The notes under the pieces were generated by a model. It saw only the letters and a list, made by a program, of their open reading frames with translations, did no database searches and was not told the DNA's origin. From Ceratodon purpureus (lineage: Eukaryota > Streptophyta > Bryopsida > Pseudoditrichales > Ditrichaceae), in contig CM026426.1 of assembly GCA_014871385.1 (NCBI GenBank), positions 97,676,861 to 97,740,860 of the forward strand: a stretch of DNA of 64,000 nucleotides, written 5' to 3'. A program made the position numbers and the translations under genes. Position 1 is the first letter of the stretch, and every line of letters starts with the position of its first letter. Shown piece by piece: positions 57,844 through 64,000 of the stretch.

Positions 57844-58149
57844 TTACAGTGCCATGCACTCTAGGTACCTGTCCTCTAGGTCTTTCAAGTGCATCTGGAA
57901 ATGGTTTGTTTGAGCACTAGAGACAATATTGGGGACACAAAGTATTGCCATCTCCTTCTTCTGTTCTTTGATGAGATCGCCAATCTCACAGTCAAGTTCT
58001 TCGACAGTTGCTTGGGTTGCCAACTGCTCTTCAGTGGTTGGAGGCAGAGGGCGTCCATTCTCTGCGTAGGCCATCAATTTGTCGCGGCGAGAGATCCAAT
58101 CCTCGAACAACTCGATCAGTTTCCGAAGTCGCTCCAGCATTGACCACAT
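57844..58149 (-). CDS. Unrecognised helical open frame behind a GGGCGCGAGC array
   Basis: About 100 codons, rich in Leu, Glu and Lys (MLERLRKLIELFEDWISRRD, LDCEIGDLIKEQKKEM), likely alpha-helical or coiled coil. A short motif array begins about 100 bases upstream, so it fits the array-plus-gene pattern and could be a fourth gene type of the set. No family recognised. Confidence 0.4.
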   Translation of the reverse strand: MWSMLERLRKLIELFEDWISRRDKLMAYAENGRPLPPTTEEQLATQATVEELDCEIGDLIKEQKKEMAILCVPNIVSSAQTNHFQMHLKDLEDRYLECMAL

Positions 58150-58244
58150 ACTTTTGTGCGTTCGCTATTCAGTGCCCGGTGGGGTGGCACCATTCGTTAA
58201 ACTCATGTACGACTTGATTTGTTGGCAATTGCATGCGTTGGAAT

Positions 58245-58400
58245 TCATGCGCGCGCGAGACAGACAATGTGCGCGATCAACCACAGCTGGCAGGCGCGAG
58301 CAGGCGCAGATACGCGCGCGGACGCGACGACGGGCGCCATCCATGGTAAACAGTAGTAAACTATGAGGACAGTAATTTTGCTCGCGCGGGGGAGCCCGTC
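58245..58400. repeat. GGCGCGAGC-type motif array
   Basis: About eight GCGCGAG, GGCGCGAGC or GCGCGCGG words lie in 155 bases, upstream of the open frame at 57.8-58.1 kb. Confidence 0.65.
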
Positions 58401-58409
58401 CGATAACCG

Positions 58410-59300
58410 TTCGTCACCTCCGTCACGTGACTACACGACAATTTTAAGGCCCGTCCGTTTATTATGACAACCGTGGTTTACAAAGCTCTGAAGAGGACAC
58501 ATTTTTCTTTGTCGAGAAGGTACATGATATCGTTCAACGTATTGTTTTTGCCGTTTGGTACCGAGGGAGACTTGTATGTGAGCAGAGAGCGGAGAGCGGA
58601 GAGCAAAGAGCAGAGATTTGGAGAGCGAAGAACAAAAAATAGGGTCCGGATCCCAAAAATAGACATTTTTTTACTGAAAATAAAATACAAAAATTAGTAG
58701 ATTCGAATATTCTTAGTATATTTTAAGAAAATATCTTTTTTTAGTAATATAATTGACCCTATAACCGTGGACTAATTTACAGTATTTTCATTAAATCTGT
58801 GATGAAATTTCTATTTTCTTGATGATTATTTTCTCTATTTGTTCATTTCATATTTTATTTTTGGTTTTGTTTTCCCATTCTTCTTGACTCCTTACTTCTA
58901 GTTGTATGTTTTGCTTTTATATTCTTAACCTTCAATTTTTTTTTTCCTTTTTTTTAATTTTTTTTTTAAATGCATACTCAAAGGTTGGAAAGATCCCACG
59001 GGGAACCTATTCTAGAGAATCAGTGAATCGGAGGCGAGGAGGTGGGCCACTATTGAAACGTTCCTACCTAGGACACTTGCCAAGTGTGGGACCAAAAGTG
59101 AATGTGAATGTAGTTTGTTCTGTAGTACAGTCAGAGGTTGGCGGTCCTGTTGATAATGTAGTGGGCAAACCTAAATGTGTTAGATTCAAAGATTAGGACG
59201 TCTAATAACAAGTATATGTTGGCTGAGATGAAGGGCACATGTCAGTGGGTACGAGGTACATAGTGCACTTGTTCAAGATAGAATATGTTGAAATGGAATG
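58410..59300. other. AT-rich stretch, no gene supported
   Basis: Contains a GAGAGCGGAGAGCGGAGAGC-type simple repeat (58580-58630) and T/A tracts. A plus-strand piece at 58980-59195 (GKIPRGTYSRESVNRRRGG) may be coding but is not recognised. Confidence 0.35.
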
Positions 59301-59354
59301 CAATCAATGTGAACGACAAAGCCTTTATAAAGAGAAGAGGCGTTGTGGGGCGAC

Positions 59355-60210
59355 CGACTTCTTCTGCCCGAGCTAGAATCCAGCTGCCTCTAGTGCACAA
59401 ATTTCTGTGATGTTGAAGTTTGTTCCTAGCTTTACTGGCCAAACGGCTAGAATCGGAGGCCTCTCATGGTCTGCAGAGTATTTAGCAATACACTTGCGTC
59501 TTGCGCCCTTCACGCATTTCTCAATGTGATTGGAACAGAAGAAGAATTCCGTCCTTGATGTGTTCTGGCGTATGTTAGTTCAAACTCCAGTGTAGGTTGG
59601 TCCTACGGTAGCGTTCGCGCCCCTGACGATTCTCTCAGTACATTTCTTCTTAGTGAGTACCATCTGGTGGGAAAACCATCTGCCTGATATCAACATCAAG
59701 AAAAGTAGATCCAAGAGTAAATGCAAGAGTCGGAAGAGTCTGTTGTCGCATGCGGGCGTGTTACACGGGGTGGGCCACCATGCCCAAAGTCTCCAGGGCG
59801 CTGGAGACGTCATTTTCTACCACTTTTTTGAGTGAATATCCTACCTAAAGAAAGCCAAGTTTCCTTGTGGTGTTTGATTTGTATATCATGTCATTCCCTA
59901 AGCCCATTAACTATGCCGCTTCCTTCTCGATGCTTGAATACGTGACAACAGCTCAGGCGCAGCTACTACAGTATCAACATGATCTATATCTCGCTCAACC
60001 CACGACACCTGATATCTTCCACCACTCCTACTTAGGACCATGCAACTTAGAAGCACTGCTCTCAAGCACAGACGCGTGTTCACTCACATATGGGTCTACG
60101 TCAAAGTCCAACTCCATTTGGCCTTGATTGTCCTCCCACAGATTGTACAGAAACATCCTTGTACCATGGTCCTTCATACCCGCAAACTGCCTAACTACCA
60201 CATCTTGCAT
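59355..60210 (-). pseudogene. MORC-type GHKL ATPase fragment, multi-exon and decayed
   Basis: The exon at 60210-60028 reads VVRQFAGMKDHGTRMFLYNL, then EDNQGQMELDFDVDP. This fits the part of plant MORC (CRT1-like) ATPases that follows the GHKL domain, with the typical DHGT, YNLW and ELDFD blocks. A following segment reads EDIRCRGLSEI, meets TAG, and loses similarity. Further downstream on the same strand, 59575-59355 holds an open stretch with FFFCSNHIEKCVKGARRKC and a WPVK.GTNF block that I cannot place. MORC proteins act in heterochromatin and transposon silencing (family knowledge). No intact ATPase domain lies within the window, so this is a remnant. Confidence 0.5.
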
Positions 60211-60264
60211 AAGGGTCTACACAATTCAACCTCGTCATCATCCTCAAGACGCAGCCTCAGTTGG

Positions 60265-60480
60265 GGAGGTGATGGCTTCTGGAGGCCGCTGTCTTCTCCG
60301 ATAGGGCCTCCTCGGGCCTCAACCTCCATTCATAATTTTCAAAAAAAATCACACAGATGACGGCACCTTCCCTAGGGCTCAAGGAGGGTGGAACAACCTC
60401 GGCCACGGAGGTGATGGCCCTAGCAGGCCACTGTCTGCTCCGACAGCGCCTCCTCGGGCCTCAACCTCCATTCACATTTT
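60265..60480. repeat. Direct repeat of about 70 bp
   Basis: GGAGGTGATGGCTTCTGGAGG... to CCTCCATTCATA at about 60268-60333 recurs with changes at about 60408-60476 (same GCCTCCTCGGGCCTCAACCT core). Confidence 0.65.
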
Positions 60481-60509
60481 AAAAGAAAAAACCCAACTCA
60501 ATGCACCTC

Positions 60510-61055
60510 CCCTAGGTTTAGAGCAGACATCACTCCACAGAGCCTCCTTCACCAAAATTAAAGCAAATTTTTTTAAAAAAAAAACCCAAAAACAGGAGTC
60601 AAGGGGAGGAAAGATGGCGCGGCCGTAAGGAGGGTCGAGCCTGTTGAGGTGCTTTCGGAGCAGACACCACTCCATAGGGCCTCCTTCACAAAAATTAAAA
60701 AAGAAATTAAAGGAATAAAAAAACCCAAAAACATGAGTCAAGGGGAGGTGAGATGGCGCGGCCAGAAGGAGGTCCAAGCCTGTGGAGGTGCTTTTGGAGC
60801 AGACATCACTCCACAGAGCCTCCTTCACTAAAATTAAAAGCAAATTAAAAAAAATAATAATCCCAAAAACATGAGTCAAGGAGAGGTGAGATTGAGCGGC
60901 CGGAAGGGGATTTGAGCCTGTAGAGGTGCTTTCGGAGCAGACATCACTCCAATGAGCCTCCTTCAAAAAAATAAAAATAAAAATTGTGGAGGTGCTTTCG
61001 GAGCAGACATCACTCCTTTACCAAAATCAAAAAAAAAAAAAAAAAATCAAAAAAA

Positions 61056-61099
<44 letters not shown>

Positions 61100-61145
61100 C
61101 GTATAGGTGCTTTCGGAGCAGACATCACTCCTTCACCAAAATATA
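60510..61145. repeat. Minisatellite with GGAGCAGACATCACTCC units, six copies
   Basis: The phrase GGTGCTTTCGGAGCAGACAT followed by CACTCC starts or is centred at about 60519, 60652, 60792, 60930, 60998 and 61114, with AAAATTAAA tails. Unit length is about 130 bases for the first copies and shorter for the last. A-runs of up to about 40 bases lie between the last copies. Not coding. Confidence 0.8.
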
Positions 61146-61199
61146 AAAAAAAAAAAAAAAAAACTTCCCTACCCCTAGGGGTGGGTGGGCGGGACATCC

Positions 61200-62490
61200 C
61201 TTTACAGGGCAGCTTTTATCACCTTCCTCACCAAATTTCATTCTCAATCAACCCATTCTCAATTCAAACCTAATCAAATCTGTACACTCTCTTGTAATTC
61301 CAAATTACCAATATAGACACATAGTGCTTTTCACCAAAGAATTCTCAATCAACACACTACTTACAATATAGTAGTGTATGACAAAACAATCCAAACAATA
61401 GAGAAAAGTTTGTCTTAAAACTGACAATACAAGATCAAACACAAAATAGTTTGAGTCTCCAGAAATCTTCTCATCCCTTGAATGTTGGTGTAGTAAAGTA
61501 AGAAAAATCCAGAGGTAAAGGACCTCACCTGTCCCCATAAACACAACCAAAACCATAGTTAGGATTATATTTGTAGACAAGGTGTCAACAGCCCTTTACA
61601 GCTTGTTATTGCAGTCACAAGAAAAATCAAACCCTACACCAAACATACAAATCAAAGGGAGAGATGAAAGAGTCTAATTGCAATCATAAATTAGAAGACC
61701 TGAGTAGTAGTTCTACAGACTCAGCCATGTTGCACTTTGCTTCAGCTCTACACCACCATATACCAAAACTTCACAAGCTCTAAAAATCTCTCACACACAT
61801 GTAGCAAACTAGAATTACTTTCAAAGCATACAAGTAAACAGATGCATATGGCAAAGAAACTCCCATGGTTTTATACCCTCAAAGAAGTTTCTAGAGATTC
61901 ACTTGTTTGTTATATGGACAGGAATAGCCTCGCAAGTCCAATCATCTCTGAATCTTAGATGAAGGTTAACCTAGATCAAATGGTCATAAATTAGTGACTT
62001 GCTAGAGTAAAGTTCAAGCTTGTAGTAAGCCCAAAGTAAAGTAAGCCCCAAGTAAAGTAAGCTTCAAGTTTGGAGTAACTACTAGTAAACCATGTGTAAG
62101 GGAGGTCGGTGGGTTTCACTAATTTACACCTTATTCAGCATATCATGCCATAATAAAGTGACTACCTAATTGCTTGCAAAGTTTTACAAGTAATGTGCAA
62201 ATTTATTTTGCAAGCCTACAGAACTGAAGAGTGCAACTTCTGTCTGAATCATTGTAATAAAAAACTTATTTAGAAAAGAAATTCTAAATTAAATACGGGT
62301 ATAAGATCTTCCCAATATTTAAAAAAAAAATAAAAAAAAATAAAAAAAAATAAAAAAAAATAAAAAACTTGTGGAGGTGAGATTAAGGAATGGATGTATG
62401 TGTGTGATTAAGGTTAGGTTCTTTACGCATGTGATGGGCCTTGGTGTGGGGGATGTTGGGTTGGGATATTGTGTTATGTTGTGTTGACTG
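61200..62490. other. No gene seen
   Basis: AT-rich, with a TAAAAAAAAA series at 62318-62366 and a short AAGTAAAGTAAGC repeat near 62030-62060. The longest frame (minus, 61305-61580) is hydrophobic and AT-driven. Confidence 0.4.
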
Positions 62491-62494
62491 TGCA

Positions 62495-63848
62495 GGAAAA
62501 GCGGAAGGAGATTAAAAAGCTAATTGCAAATCAGAGAGGGAAGTCGCAGCAGATTTAGAATTTGGAGAATGAGCACAAGGTGCAGCGACGGAAGCTGGAG
62601 GCTTGTATTGAGCACCAGTTGGAGAAGATTTGTGCGCTTGAAGTCTAGCTTTCAAATCAGATCACTCTCCATCAACAGGTAGTTCCACCACTTTCAGTTT
62701 TCTACTTGAATTGGTTGGAGAAGTTACTATCATTTGTAAAGAAGAAAAGGCCTCAGCATGCAACAACAGCAATTATTAGGGTTTGGGCTTCTACCCAGGA
62801 GCTCAAATCGTAAAACTGATTTGCTGAAAAAGAGTGTTTGATTAGGTTGTGAAGGGAATTTGGTAGCTTACAAGGCATGAGCGACAGTTGTAAATAGAGT
62901 CACTGAAACAAAGTATTTGTCGACAGGCATGAGGGCAATAATTGCACTCTGTTGTCATCATATTTCAAATTATTAACCGACATTGTGCATGGTTGATGAG
63001 ATCGAGGTGGAATTTTGCTCTGGAACGTAGTGTAGGAGCTGCAAACACAAGCGTATGCATTTGCTGCCTGGCTTTGGAAATGTGAGAACAAAAGTGCCAG
63101 CAGCTGGTGGCTGTCAGGATGGAACATGCTGCCACTTTGGCGTCTACTAAGGACCATCATCGTGCAGAACTCAGCCAAGTAAGCCCAACTCATTTGAGAA
63201 GAGTGCCGAGGGCGATGCAAATGGGTGCGTTCATAGTCTTGACCTTGAGGCAGGTGCCTAACCATGCCAAAAACTAGTCCAGGCCTAGTTGATCTATGTC
63301 CTGAGTCTCAAGAGAGCGGAGGACGTAGAAGCGAAGGCGAAGGCGTTGGAAGCGGAGGTCGTGGGGTTGAAACAACGCTTCACAGACACCCAAGACTTGA
63401 TTTGGAGGAAGGCATGCAAATTTCCTTACTCTAAGTTTTACTTTGATATGCTTTGTTGATTTGATCACAGAAATCAGGAGCTAGCATTCAATGCTATAGT
63501 CATGTTTCATCATGTTGTAATTTTGTGATATAGAAAACCACGCTCCAGTCTGGTTTTCTAAATTGAGTTATATTATGTTTGTGCGTGCAAATATGTTTAA
63601 GTTAATTATGATGTGGTTGTGCAACTGCAGGATGAAGAGTGTAGTATGAAGATGGATAGAATGAACCAAGTACAAGATCTCAGTATAAACTTGCACGCAT
63701 ATTTGCAAGTGATTGAATGAATTAGGTGGGGTGGTTCTAATTAATAGATGGTGACAGGGATGCTGACCTAATTCTTTGAATCCAGGATCAAGACTCAAAA
63801 AAGAGAAGGTTGAGCTAGAACGAGTGAAAGTGGAAGACATGCGTGCAG
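62495..63848 (+). pseudogene. Exons of a coiled-coil host gene, with stops
   Basis: Four exon-like pieces with GT-AG borders share a charged, heptad-like composition. 62495-62678 (after TGTGCAG, before GTAGTT) reads KRKEIKKLIANQRGKSQQ, a stop, NLENEHKVQRRKLEACIEHQ. About 63303-63410 reads KRAEDVEAKAKALEAEVVGL. 63631-63690 (after CTGCAG) reads DEECSMKMDRMNQVQDL. 63786-63848 reads SRLKKEKVELERVKVEDMRA before GTTTAT. A further acceptor lies at 63995. The first piece carries two in-frame TAG codons. The parent protein was a long coiled coil; I cannot name it. The gene continues past the window end. Confidence 0.45.
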
Positions 63849-64000
63849 GTTTATAACCAAGCAACATACCTTGGAGTTACAAAGCTAGAAGATGCAGAAG
63901 GTAATAGATATATGAGCATGAGGTAACGCTTGCCCCATTCCAAATTGTTACCATATCTGCCTAATTCTGTTCCTTACATTCGTGCTTTTGAGCAGGCAAG

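Noticed and set aside
61305-61580. 91-codon hydrophobic minus-strand frame
   Set aside because: AT-rich sequence with membrane-like composition only; no family motif and no promoter context.
1-64000. Integrated giant virus as source of kinase, RING and promoter arrays
   Set aside because: No capsid, packaging ATPase or viral polymerase genes were seen, and the genes are interleaved with hAT and CACTA transposases and spliced host genes.
1-64000. tRNA or rRNA genes
   Set aside because: No cloverleaf with B-box sequence or rRNA core sequence was noticed by eye. A tRNAscan run would be decisive.

Overview
The window looks like nuclear DNA from a large, repeat-rich streptophyte genome. It has spliced genes with GT-AG introns, plant-type CACTA (Tnp2 plus Ptta/En-Spm) and hAT (BED-DUF659) transposases, and eroded host genes (Pescadillo, a BRCT protein, a MORC-type ATPase, FCP1-like phosphatases). 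A charophyte alga such as Chara is my best guess. That is inferred from the overall style, not from a database match. No bacterial operons, tRNA, rRNA or CRISPR array were seen.

The main observation is a recurring set of three gene families: (a) a hAT-type transposase, (b) a non-RD protein-kinase-like gene with a CDWG magnesium motif and its own N-terminal domain, and (c) a long coiled-coil/RING-H2 protein with an unrecognised N-terminal domain. They occur at 1-8.5 kb (all three), 28.7-34.7 kb (kinase, RING), 42.1-44.4 kb (hAT) and 48.5-57.1 kb (all three, partly fused and interrupted). Nearly every member has an array of a short GC-rich motif upstream, and several have a TATA box between array and start codon. 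The first and last groups use the motif GGGCGCGAGC (or its complement GCTCGCGCCC). The two middle groups use TCCGAC/GTCGGA-type motifs. The proteins appear to split into the same two lineages. I propose that these are pieces of one family of multi-gene mobile elements, or of a co-dispersed selfish gene set, in which the motif arrays and the coding genes diversified together.

Other regions: 9-14 kb holds two degenerate FCP1/NIF-like phosphatase genes whose catalytic aspartates are replaced, with a recurring imperfect palindrome around them. 15.9-26.3 kb holds a divergently transcribed CACTA gene pair, a Ptta-like gene on the minus strand and an intron-containing Tnp2 on the plus strand, separated by a cluster of TGTACA sites. 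26.8-28.6 kb holds a small spliced BRCT gene and a Pescadillo fragment. 37.8-40.5 kb is AT-rich and contains a TTAA-flanked piggyBac-like miniature element, a 168-bp direct repeat pair and a 130-bp CACTA hairpin element with an ATT target duplication. A 2.4-kb element with GAGCAG termini interrupts the RING gene at 53.1-55.5 kb. 59.3-64 kb contains a MORC-like fragment, a minisatellite and exons of a coiled-coil gene.

Most of the long genes are broken, but mainly by in-frame stop codons (TGA, TAA and TAG) with the reading frame otherwise kept over hundreds of codons. Frameshifts are fewer. This points to decay by point mutation. All positions and splice sites were read by eye from the sequence.
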